A DNA stretch of 64,000 nt from Nostoc commune NIES-4072 (GTDB taxonomy: Bacteria; Cyanobacteriota; Cyanobacteriia; Cyanobacteriales; Nostocaceae): positions 5,514,516-5,578,515 of the forward strand of contig NZ_BDUD01000001.1 of assembly GCF_003113895.1 (NCBI RefSeq), written 5' to 3'. Positions 17,463 to 25,812 of this stretch are shown here, piece by piece. The notes beneath the pieces were generated by a model. That model saw only the letters and a list, made by a program, of their open reading frames with translations. It did not search any database and had not been told where the DNA came from. The position numbers were made by a program, and so were the translations under genes. Within the stretch, counting starts at the first letter, position 1. Each line of letters begins with the position of its first letter.

Positions 17463-18503
17463 AAGTGAGTAAACCTTTGTATATGTGATGTATTTAATGA
17501 CGTTGATTCACTTAGTTTGTTTCTAAAATTTATGAAACCTGTTTATAGGCGCATTCTGAATATGAAAGTGCTTATATAACCTGGAGTTTGTGTTGCAACC
17601 AGTCTTATTGGAGATATCGCTCCTCAGAATTTGTATTTTGCTAATGTGCGTCACTAAATAGATGGTGAGATACTCTCAATATGACGCAAAATTAATTTAA
17701 TTGTTGCCAAAGTTGTTTTATTGTTTACATCCATATATAGGAATGCGAACAGCTTAAAAATAGTGCCGTACTCTCGCAGCCACACAATACCAGTTCGCTC
17801 CAGTCGGGAAACCCTTGACGTTCGCAAGCTCGCTACCGCTACGCTAACGGCAATTCCTTCTTGGGGGAACCCCCTTCTCTACGAGACGCTTTGAGTTGGC
17901 GGCAGCCTCTGCCTTTGGGAGAATATGGGACTACCTCACCACACGATTGGCTCCTCTAGGTATTTTTTCAAAAATCAAATATGAGTCCTATATCTACACC
18001 ACTAAATAGAGGCAAATGGGCTGACTGCTAACTCTTAAGCTAATCTGCATTTAAGTTGCATAAAATCAGGGCTAGAGCAGCTTACTACAAGCGAATCATT
18101 CTGAAAAAATGAATGACGATTAGCTTACTTTTATTGTAGATTTATTTCCTAAAACTTGGGAAAGGTTTGCAATTTATTGGTTAGTCAGGAGCAAAGCCAA
18201 GGACACCCTACCTCATGGTCAGAAGACTACAGCAGGAGTTTCATGTCTCGTAGAGAGCGTCTCCGGCTTTACTCCTAAATTCTTCAATGGGAATAAATTT
18301 TGATGCGATCGCAGCAATTCTTATGCTGGGTTAAAATTTATCAATTATGGAATATGGCTATGTAGCGGTTCTCAATTGCATAAAAGACAGGAGCCATTTG
18401 TGCGGACGCCTTAAAAGAGTTGAGCAAACTGAGGTATCGTCGGTAGGATTTCTCACAGGTACGAGAACTGCTACAAACCTTGTATTGGAGCTGAAAGCTC
18501 TGA
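17463..18503. other. 1041-base gap rich in dispersed repeats
   Basis: No supported gene. It holds palindrome-rich dispersed repeat sequence of the Nostoc type around 17815-17925 (e.g. CTACCGCTACGCTAACGGC, CTCTACGAGACGCTTTGAG) and again near 18245-18275. A 26-base stretch at 17967-17992 is identical to 1885-1910. Confidence 0.65.
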
Positions 18504-19247
18504 CTATTTCTTCTCCAGCAATTTTTTACTAGATATCAGGTACATGCCTAGCAGGAATAGACCCGCTACTGTTGCAGGTTCAGGTATGCTTTTGATTTTG
18601 GCATAAATAGCTGTTTTAGTTGTGCCTCCTTCAAGAGCCTTAATACTTATCTGCCCAACGTCTGGATTAAAACCAGTTAGTTCAAGCGTGTATTTATTGC
18701 CTTCAAAGGCAAAAGTCCGATTACTCAAGTTTTCGTCTATAAATACAAGGTCTGCATTCTCTTCTTCAGAATTTGTTACGCTATTAGGTGTATTTACTAG
18801 ATGCAATTTCAAGTCAAAAACTTGACTGATTCCAACGGGAGAGCTGAAGGATACATTGAGATTTAAAGGCACCTCTTCAACACTTGTACCTTTAACTACA
18901 GTTCCATTAAAGTAAGCTAAATCACCTACTTTGAATACAGAGTTAATGTCAGTTGAAAACGAATTTCCAATAAAGGTAAGTTTATTTGAGCCTGTTATTG
19001 TACACCCACTAGGATTTGGACTTGGTAGACACACATTAGCATCACCCCAAGTAAATATGTTGTTTCCCACACCTGTGTATATGGGATTGGGATTGATATC
19101 GATGCTTCCTGGAGTAGGTTCTCCCCATGTACCAGTAGAGATACCAGAAAAACTTAGAGCATCTGCTTGGTCAGAGAAACCAAGTGCTATAGTCGCACCC
19201 ACAAAAAAACTAGAGATAGCAGTCGCAAAAATCAAACTTAGTTTCAT
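18504..19247 (-). CDS. PEP-CTERM exported protein
   Basis: The 247-residue protein has a signal peptide (about 1-32) and a C-terminal sorting signal: IPEPATVAGLFLLGMYLISS followed by KKLLEKK. PEP-CTERM proteins are processed by an exosortase and placed at the surface or in the matrix. The mature part is rich in beta-type sequence, with the early motif GTWGEPTPG and a later TWGDANVCLPSPNPSGC; this resembles the choice-of-anchor K group, a tentative label. No exosortase gene is in the window. Confidence 0.85.
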   Translation of the reverse strand: MKLSLIFATAISSFFVGATIALGFSDQADALSFSGISTGTWGEPTPGSIDINPNPIYTGVGNNIFTWGDANVCLPSPNPSGCTITGSNKLTFIGNSFSTDINSVFKVGDLAYFNGTVVKGTSVEEVPLNLNVSFSSPVGISQVFDLKLHLVNTPNSVTNSEEENADLVFIDENLSNRTFAFEGNKYTLELTGFNPDVGQISIKALEGGTTKTAIYAKIKSIPEPATVAGLFLLGMYLISSKKLLEKK

Positions 19248-19691
19248 AACTTAAGTATCCAAATCTAATTTTGGAGCTTTTTTAAACTATGTTTCCAGTC
19301 TAAATTAGTAAACTTTCTTAAAACGCGCCAATATTTTGCTGGATTTTATTATAAAATATTATCTAAATAATTATTTTATTAAGTTAAACTTATGAATTGG
19401 CAAAAAATATTTTAATAATTACAAATTAGTAAAACAGTAATTGTGTAGGCGTAGCCCATCGTAGACATCGTTACCTTACTCGCTTCTCTGATCAATTGTC
19501 AAGTCAAGATAAAGTTACTCTTTTTTACACTCTTCACGTTATTGAGACAAATGTGATTCGTTGGTCGAATTCAAGGAGAACCAACTGCAAGGGATAAAAA
19601 ACCCTGTAATTCTAATCGAATCTTGACAAATTGAAATAGACTATTTCTTTTTCTCCCCCTGCCTCTTTTTCAAAGGTTTTCAGTATATACT
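19248..19691. other. 444-base gap with one dispersed repeat
   Basis: AT-rich DNA upstream of the PEP-CTERM gene. At 19443-19470 lies a copy of the dispersed repeat GTAGGCGTAGCCCATCGTAG; a close relative sits inside tsaC at 33609-33637. No gene seen. Confidence 0.65.
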
Positions 19692-21884
19692 TTATAGCTT
19701 TGACAAAATTTCTGGCAACAACTGACTAGGAACTTTAGATAAAGCCAGATTTTGTCCTTGTATGCCTAATTCATTATGAAAAGCACGAATAGTTTTCACT
19801 ATATAATTAAAGGATGTTTGATAAGCCTCTGGCTGTTTGCTTAATCCGTTTAAGGCTTGTAAATGGTTGTCTAATGCTATTTCTAGGTGTTGAGAACGTG
19901 TTGCTTTGTCATCATTAAACGACTTATCTATTACTAGCTGATAATGTGCTAGTCCCAAGTTATTATAAGAGGCAAGCAAATCAAAACTTAAAGGAATACC
20001 GCTAAGTGAGTGAGCCAAGGCTACGGCCTCTTCGTAAGCGCTAATACATAGTTGCAGATACTTTTGCCGTGCCTCTTTAGTTGTTTGAGATAGGTTTGCT
20101 AGATGCCAGTAGGCAGTACCCAGGTTATTTTGTGTAGCGGCGCAGGCGCTGGGAACATTAGCTGGAGTGCGATACTTGAGAGCTTCGGTGTAGACATCTA
20201 TAGCTAGCTGGAGATTTTGGGCAGGTTGTTCGTATTGTGCTAGATTCCAACAGGCGGTGCCGATGTTGTTTTGAATCATGCCATACTTGAGCGGTTCTTG
20301 TTCGGGGTTGTAGTGTACAAGTGCTTCGTTGTAAGCTGCGATCGCTTTCTTTAAATGCACAATCGGTTGGTTGTATTGCCCTAAATGCCAGTAAGCAGTA
20401 CCCAAATTGTTCTGGCAAGCCGCATACTTTAATGAATCCATCTCGGCTGTACGGTAGCTCAGTGCTTCATTGTAAGCTAAAATTGCTTGCTGCCAATTTT
20501 CAGATGGGTGAGAAAAACGAGCTAAATCACCATAAGCTGTCCCCAAATTATTTTGTACACGAGCGTAAGTTTCTGAGTGTGTCTGGGGCGAGATCATCTT
20601 CAACGCTAACTGATAAAATTCTATTGCCTGCTCTATATAAGTTTGTCCTTCCTCAGAATTAGGCGGTGTACGGTATAGCATCCAGTAGAGTGTACCCAAA
20701 TCATTTAAGATATCTGGGAGTTGTGGTGAGGCTTCGTCATAGCTAATAGCCTCCTGATAGGCAATAATTGCCACCATCAGATTTTCTAGGGTTGACTCTC
20801 CTTGCTCAATGCGAAGGCGGTATAAAGTGCCCAAGCGATGATAAGCTTCTGCCAGTACTTCTCCTGGAACTTGTTTTTGGTGTAATTCTTCAATCTCCAA
20901 CAAAATCTGCTGCGGTTGCAAGTAATCCTCTGTATGTTGGACAATATTTGTATTTATTGTTGCTATTACTAGCTCCGTTAACTCGCTACTAATATGAGAT
21001 AAAGACGACAGCGATTGATTATTACTTGCGCTACCAGACCTATTAGTAGATTCCTGCTGTTGTGGCGCAGCCTTTAATAAATCTGCTGTCGATGGCGATT
21101 CCTGGGTTTTATCTACGCTATTCCCTTGTGTTTCTGCCGGAAAATCGGAATTATTCTTCAACTTTAACTCAGTATCGGCGCTTCTAAGTTCTGTTTGGGT
21201 AACTGATTCATCTACAATTGACTGCTCAATATAGCCTAGATCCAAGCTTCTGGGATTAGAAAAACGTTCTGGATAACCTGAATTCTGAGTCGCTGGTGTA
21301 GGTTCTCCGGCAAACACAAATACGCCAGTCCGACAACGCCAAAACTGTGGCGCTGATTGCTTGATAGCAGATAACCAAGGACGCGGTATCCATAACAGCA
21401 AGTTAGATTCTTGTACAGAGAAATATTGTTCGCTTCGGCGGAGATGGTGCAAAAATAACCGTTGTGTAGCGACTGGTTGCTTGGTGAGATGCTCCACGCC
21501 GACAATCTGAAATGCTGGTACTGGAAAAGGTCTTCCAGGGGTATCTTTTGATGCTCCAACAATTGGCGGTGGATAGTTTGCCAACCATTGATTTATTTGA
21601 ATTATGGGATTGGGATCATTTAAATTCAAACGCAACGTAACTAATCGCGGATAAGCTAGAGTGCTATTTTCTTGGGCATTTGATCGCTGAGATAGCACTT
21701 GTCCAATAGGATAAGCCAATGTAGAATGCAGACGAGTTGCTACTTGATTTCTCAAGTGTAAATCATCACATACTGCTAAAAAAAGTTGCCGTCGTAAACC
21801 AAGACTTAAGGCAAGTTTCAATCGTTGGTATACTTGCCGATTCCAAGTGGAATTATCATTTTGTGCAGTATCATTCACGCTCAT
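19692..21884 (-). CDS. Large TPR protein with an N-terminal ATPase-like domain
   Basis: From the ATG at 21884 this gives 730 residues (MSVNDTAQNDNSTWNRQ). Residues 1-200 form a compact domain with LKLALSLGLRRQLFLAVCDD and ESNLLLWIPRPWLSAIKQSAPQFW-type strands, recalling degenerate P-loop ATPases without a Walker A motif. A low-complexity linker follows (about 210-300), then at least seven TPR units (about 330-690), e.g. NNLGTAYWHLGQYNQP. It is probably a protein-protein scaffold. An in-frame TTG at 21908 with AAGGTGA upstream is a possible alternative start. Confidence 0.8.
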   Translation of the reverse strand: MSVNDTAQNDNSTWNRQVYQRLKLALSLGLRRQLFLAVCDDLHLRNQVATRLHSTLAYPIGQVLSQRSNAQENSTLAYPRLVTLRLNLNDPNPIIQINQWLANYPPPIVGASKDTPGRPFPVPAFQIVGVEHLTKQPVATQRLFLHHLRRSEQYFSVQESNLLLWIPRPWLSAIKQSAPQFWRCRTGVFVFAGEPTPATQNSGYPERFSNPRSLDLGYIEQSIVDESVTQTELRSADTELKLKNNSDFPAETQGNSVDKTQESPSTADLLKAAPQQQESTNRSGSASNNQSLSSLSHISSELTELVIATINTNIVQHTEDYLQPQQILLEIEELHQKQVPGEVLAEAYHRLGTLYRLRIEQGESTLENLMVAIIAYQEAISYDEASPQLPDILNDLGTLYWMLYRTPPNSEEGQTYIEQAIEFYQLALKMISPQTHSETYARVQNNLGTAYGDLARFSHPSENWQQAILAYNEALSYRTAEMDSLKYAACQNNLGTAYWHLGQYNQPIVHLKKAIAAYNEALVHYNPEQEPLKYGMIQNNIGTACWNLAQYEQPAQNLQLAIDVYTEALKYRTPANVPSACAATQNNLGTAYWHLANLSQTTKEARQKYLQLCISAYEEAVALAHSLSGIPLSFDLLASYNNLGLAHYQLVIDKSFNDDKATRSQHLEIALDNHLQALNGLSKQPEAYQTSFNYIVKTIRAFHNELGIQGQNLALSKVPSQLLPEILSKL

Positions 21885-22064
21885 GGCGGCTAAAGAGCCA
21901 AAACACAATACATATCACCTTTCTCGGCATATCCAAGTCGGCTAATCTCATAATAGAAATGATTTTTAAGCTAACGCTGTGCTGCTTAGGATAAATTGAG
22001 TTTTTCAGGTATAGTAAAATAAATTAGTATATAATGATACTCTAATTTCTGATTCAATTTTAAC

Positions 22065-22104
22065 AAAAAATAAAAAAGCAGGCTCCTTTTAAAATCGGAA
22101 CCTG
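22065..22104 (-). terminator. Rho-independent terminator of psb34
   Basis: On the minus strand CAGGTTCC pairs with GGAGCCTG (22097-22104 and 22079-22086), one G-T pair, followed by CTTTTTTATTTTTT. It lies about 45 bases past the psb34 stop. Confidence 0.85.
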
Positions 22105-22147
22105 AAAAACTATCAAGAAAATGAAGTTTTATTAAAATATTTTACGA

Positions 22148-22327
22148 TCAGCTGCTCTTAGAAACAAAGAAGGCAACTAGAATCAAGCCGCCAACCAAAA
22201 CTGTAGCGACTATTCCTAGTAAAAGATAAGTTCGCTTCTGCCCTTCTGTGGGGGGTTCTGCTTGATAAATCTTTGGTTCCTTGGCGAAATTATTTAGAAG
22301 ACCGCCTTCTTCGTTTGTATAGGGCAT
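22148..22327 (-). CDS. psb34: Psb34 (ssl1498-type), small photosystem II assembly protein
   Basis: A 59-residue reading frame starts at the ATG at 22327 and ends with TGA at 22148. It opens MPYTNEEGGLLNNFAKEPK, then YQAEPPTEGQKRTY, one membrane helix (LLLGIVATVLVGGLILVAFF) and VSKSS. This matches the ssl1498 family, described as Psb34, a HLIP-like protein bound to CP47 in photosystem II assembly intermediates. An AAGGA lies 8 bases upstream of the ATG and a terminator follows, so it is a single-gene unit. Confidence 0.92.
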   Translation of the reverse strand: MPYTNEEGGLLNNFAKEPKIYQAEPPTEGQKRTYLLLGIVATVLVGGLILVAFFVSKSS

Positions 22328-22410
22328 GAATTAATTCCTTTATCTTTATCGTTCATTTAATGTTACATAAATGCTAAATCCGCCCTTAAACTGCTAGACA
22401 AATCGTTACA

Positions 22411-22497
22411 TTGGGGATTGGGCATTGGGGATTGGGGATTGGGGATTGGGCATTGGGCATTGGGCATTGGGCATTGGGGATTGGGGATTGGGCATTG
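22411..22497. repeat. Tandem repeat of GGGGATT/GGGCATT units
   Basis: About twelve 7-base units mix GGGGATT and GGGCATT, upstream of psb34. Confidence 0.9.
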
Positions 22498-22527
22498 ATT
22501 ATTCCCCTTGTCTCCCTTGTCTGTCTA

Positions 22528-22836
22528 TTCCCCACGCCCATGCTCCACGCCCATGCTCCACGCCCCAGATACTGTTGGTCAATTTACTTTCTTGTTAAAC
22601 CCGCCATCCCTAAAATCTTGGTTTTGCATTGCTTTCCCGCCCTGCAATAAATTGATTGCTCATAGCTAAAGTGCGTTGAAACGCACTGAAATTAAATAAA
22701 TTAAGATCGATTGGGGCTGATGAGTTAGAATCCTTACCAATTCGCCAACAGTATCTGCCCTATGCCCCATGCCCCATGCCCCATGCCCCATGCCCCATGC
22801 TCTATGTCCTATGCCCCATGCCCCATGCCCGATTCC
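22528..22836. repeat. Tandem C-rich repeats before the thiO-thiG gene end
   Basis: CCATGCTCCACGC units (about 22528-22566) and many CCCCATG units (about 22761-22832) lie with unremarkable DNA between them. No gene was found in this stretch. Confidence 0.8.
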
Positions 22837-24855
22837 CTAACTAGTAATCGTCCCAGTCAGAGGTGAACTAGGACTGGCGTAGTCTTTGATAGGCATTCTG
22901 CCAGCAATGTATGCCAAACGACCGGCAACTGTTGCTAAATTCATGGCACGAGCCATTGCTGCTGGGTTTGGAGAAAGTGCGATCGCACTATTAATCAACA
23001 AAGCATCTGCTCCCAATTCCATTGCTTGGGCGGCTTCTGAGGGTGAACCAATACCGGCATCTACCACCACTGGTACACCCGCATTTTCGATGATGATTTG
23101 GATGTTGGCGGTTGTTTTTAGTCCTTGTCCAGAACCAATTGGCGATGCTAAAGGCATAACTGTAGCACAACCTACTTCTTCTAAACGTTTGGCTAACATC
23201 GGGTCAGCGTTAATATAGGGCAATACTGCAAAACCTTCTTTAACTAATTGTTCTGCGGCTTGCAACGTCCCAATTGGATCTGGGAGTAAATACTTAAGGT
23301 CAGGTATTACTTCTAACTTTATAAAATTATTATCTTCCTGCCCTAACAATTTCGCCATTTCTCGCCCTAAACGCGCTACCCGAATCGCTTCTTCAGCAGT
23401 TTGGCAACCTGCGGTATTAGGCAACATCCAGATTTTTGTCCAATCTAAGGCTTCAGCTAAACCTTCATGTCCGGGGGCCTTGGTTTGTACCCGTCGTACT
23501 GCTACGGTGACAATCTGGCAATCACTGGCGACGATGCTTTGCTGCATTTCTTCAATACTGCGATACTTACCAGTTCCCGTCATCAAGCGGGATTGGAAGG
23601 TTTTGCCAGCAATGATTAGTGGGGGGTGGGGAGTGGGGAGTGGGGAATGGGGGGATATGGTAGGGTGATTCCCGTTGGAAAAATTGGCAGAGTGAGTCAG
23701 CATTAGGGTGGAGGTAGATGGCTGGGACTGGAAGCGCGAATAGTGGAAATTAGCAAGTAGAGGGTCAGACTTTTGTTCCAAGATGAAATCGGCAATTAAG
23801 GCGGCTGTTACGGGTGCAAGTAGAATCCCGTTACGGTAATGACCTGTTGCAAGGGTTAAATTTTGACAATGGCTAGTACCAAGGATGGGCAATTCATCGG
23901 GGGTAGCTGGGCGAAATCCCCACCAGAATTCTTGGATGGGATAATGCTTAAGTTGGGGATACAGCCGGATGGCAGCTTGTAATAGTGTTTGAATGCCTTC
24001 TGGGGTGTTGTTGGGAATGAAACCAACGTCTTCGCTGGTTGCGCCAATCACAAGGCGATCGCGTCTTGGTACGATGTAAATATCCTGCCCAAACAAAACC
24101 CGCTTCAAGGGCAACTCCGGCGCAATTTCTGGTATCCGTACACTCAGCATTTGCCCTTTTCTGGGACGCACGGGTACTGGTAATAACTCATTTGACCAAG
24201 CACCTGAAGCTAAAACATAGTGCGCGGCGCGAATTATTCCCGCATTGGTTTGCACGCCAACCACTTGTCCTTGCTGCTGTAAAAATGCTTCTACTGTAAT
24301 CCCATCTTTGAGTTCAACACCAACAGACTCAGCTGCCGTCCACAATACCTGAGCTAAAGCTTTATTATCAACTTGTGCATCTTCAGGATACCACCAGCCA
24401 CCAACTACCTCGGTTCCTAATCCTGGCTGATATTGATGAATTGCCTCTTCATTTAACCAGTAAGCCGGGGAAGAGGGGGATGATGAAGAATTTACTTCCC
24501 TATCTCCCCCTGCTCCCCCTGCCCCCTGCCCCCTGCCCCCTGCCCCCTGCCCCTCTGCCTCTTCAAAGACGGGTGCAAGGATGCCACAGGAACGGTAGCC
24601 AGTATTTAAGCCAGTTAGTTCTTCTAGTTTGCGCGTCCAGTCAGGATATAATGCACGCGATCGCCAACACAAGGAACGCATTGCCTCATTAGGGATGTTT
24701 TCTGCATCTGGTGCTAACATCCCAGCAGCAGCATGGGTAGCGGCAGCCTGGAAGTCACGACAAAGCACGGTGACACTTGCCCCGCGCAGTTTTAGCTCAA
24801 TGGCGATCGCTAAACCAATAACGCCGCCACCAATAATTACAATCTCACTAGTCAT
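22837..24855 (-). CDS. thiO/thiG: ThiO-ThiG fusion: glycine oxidase and thiazole synthase
   Basis: This 672-residue fusion supplies two steps of thiamine thiazole synthesis. Residues 1-375 are ThiO, an FAD enzyme making dehydroglycine from glycine, with the dinucleotide motif [14 protein letters not shown] and C-terminal [13 protein letters not shown]. Residues about 415-672 are ThiG, with the Schiff-base lysine Lys513 in FIKLEVI and the phosphate-binding [17 protein letters not shown]. Fusions of this order are usual in cyanobacteria. Two segments are translated from tandem repeats: residues 101-131 ([17 protein letters not shown] and following) inside ThiO, and [12 protein letters not shown] in the linker. 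Confidence 0.95.
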   Translation of the reverse strand: MTSEIVIIGGGVIGLAIAIELKLRGASVTVLCRDFQAAATHAAAGMLAPDAENIPNEAMRSLCWRSRALYPDWTRKLEELTGLNTGYRSCGILAPVFEEAEGQGAGGRGQGAGGAGGDREVNSSSSPSSPAYWLNEEAIHQYQPGLGTEVVGGWWYPEDAQVDNKALAQVLWTAAESVGVELKDGITVEAFLQQQGQVVGVQTNAGIIRAAHYVLASGAWSNELLPVPVRPRKGQMLSVRIPEIAPELPLKRVLFGQDIYIVPRRDRLVIGATSEDVGFIPNNTPEGIQTLLQAAIRLYPQLKHYPIQEFWWGFRPATPDELPILGTSHCQNLTLATGHYRNGILLAPVTAALIADFILEQKSDPLLANFHYSRFQSQPSTSTLMLTHSANFSNGNHPTISPHSPLPTPHPPLIIAGKTFQSRLMTGTGKYRSIEEMQQSIVASDCQIVTVAVRRVQTKAPGHEGLAEALDWTKIWMLPNTAGCQTAEEAIRVARLGREMAKLLGQEDNNFIKLEVIPDLKYLLPDPIGTLQAAEQLVKEGFAVLPYINADPMLAKRLEEVGCATVMPLASPIGSGQGLKTTANIQIIIENAGVPVVVDAGIGSPSEAAQAMELGADALLINSAIALSPNPAAMARAMNLATVAGRLAYIAGRMPIKDYASPSSPLTGTITS

Positions 24856-24945
24856 TAGTCATTAGTCACTAGTCATTAGTCATTAGTCATTAGTACATAA
24901 CTAATAACTCATAACTCATAACTTATAACTTATAACTCGTAACTA
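24851..24945. repeat. TTAGTCA and ATAACT tandem repeats
   Basis: Seven-base units CATTAGT followed by ATAACTC/ATAACTT units lie between thiO-thiG and the gene at 24958. Confidence 0.8.
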
Positions 24946-24957
24946 TAGACGGATCTG

Positions 24958-25356
24958 TTACCACAAAGCGCGAATTGGTTCATTGCCTTGATTTGTTTCG
25001 TTAGATGGCGTATTTGTTTGTGAAGAATCTGTATTGTTGTCTGTTGTAGTGTCAGCAGGTGATGTTGAGTCATCAGAAGGATTCTGAGCAACGTTACTCC
25101 TGTTCTCAGGTCTTGGAGCTACAATACTGCGCTTGTTTGCGTTTGTTTCGGTTGTTTGATTTCCTTCAGTTGCAGTTTCTTCATTCTTGCTGCCAGCACT
25201 GCTATTAACATTGATATTAGCTGGCAGGACTTGTGATTTTTTGTCACTGGGAGCGTTAGCGGTTTGTACTCCCATAGGAAAGTTGATGCCCAGTAATGTA
25301 CCAAGCAGAATGGCCAAACCTCCAGCCATTAAAATTAAGGGTGTCCATCTACCCAT
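24958..25356 (-). CDS. Membrane-anchored hypothetical protein, Asn/Thr-rich
   Basis: The 132-residue protein has one N-terminal hydrophobic helix (about 6-26, LILMAGGLAILLGTLLGI) and a long low-complexity tail rich in Asn, Thr, Ser and Glu, probably disordered. An AAGGAG lies 9 bases before the ATG. It follows the decayed ferredoxin gene by 16 bases and likely shared its transcript. No function can be assigned. Confidence 0.65.
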   Translation of the reverse strand: MGRWTPLILMAGGLAILLGTLLGINFPMGVQTANAPSDKKSQVLPANINVNSSAGSKNEETATEGNQTTETNANKRSIVAPRPENRSNVAQNPSDDSTSPADTTTDNNTDSSQTNTPSNETNQGNEPIRALW

Positions 25357-25372
25357 CTTTTCTTACTCCTTT

Positions 25373-25737
25373 TTAACCTTTTGGTGTCCACACTATTCGA
25401 GAATTTTGTCCCCAAAATCCATCAAACTTTGTCACTTTCACATCGCCTACAACCAGAGTTTGACTGTTCCTTACGCAAGTCTGTTGTAGGAGAATGGGGA
25501 GGAAGCGAATGCGCTTAGGCGCACGCTGCGCGAACGCCGTGCTCGATCACGCCAATTCGCAGCTGATACTTCGCCCTCTACCTTAACCGCGCAAGTTCCG
25601 CAACTGCCAATGCCCCGACAGTTTATTAACTTAGCACCGTCATTGTAGAGTTCAATTCCATTTTGCAGCAAAATTGTTCGGAGATTGCTTTTGCTTACGC
25701 ACTCAATTGTTTTACCTTGAGCTAGTACCTTAGGCAT
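25373..25737 (-). pseudogene. Decayed 2Fe-2S ferredoxin gene
   Basis: From the ATG at 25737 the frame reads MPKVLAQGKTIECVSKSN and three of the four cluster cysteines (CRGIGSCGTC), then SAANWRDRARRS. After this a 25-base insertion (25506-25530) shifts the frame and the present reading stops at 25471. In another frame the expected sequence resumes as LPPHSPTTDLR, and after a further single-base shift as SQTLVVGDVKVTKFDGFWG to PKG and a stop at 25373. The codon where the fourth cysteine is expected reads AGT (Ser) instead of TGT. Three lesions make a working ferredoxin unlikely. The intact form is recalled from related cyanobacterial ferredoxin-like proteins. Confidence 0.75.
25506..25530. repeat. 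25-base palindromic insertion in the ferredoxin gene
   Basis: The insert contains GCGCTTAGGCGCACGCTGCG, typical of Nostoc dispersed palindromic repeats, and is flanked by the 4-base direct repeat CGAA (25506-25509 and 25531-25534), as expected from a small insertion with target duplication. Confidence 0.6.
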
Positions 25738-25812
25738 TTTTAAATTGCCAAACTGGCGTTTTGTTGTATATTGACACATTGCCTTGAAAGTTGTCTCGTC
25801 GGTCCCAGTTTT

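Noticed and set aside
18347..18532. 61-codon plus-strand frame upstream of the PEP-CTERM gene end
   Set aside because: No recognisable domain and it overlaps the opposite gene's end.
22411..22497. Possible CRISPR array
   Set aside because: Units are 7 bases with no spacers; it is a simple tandem repeat.
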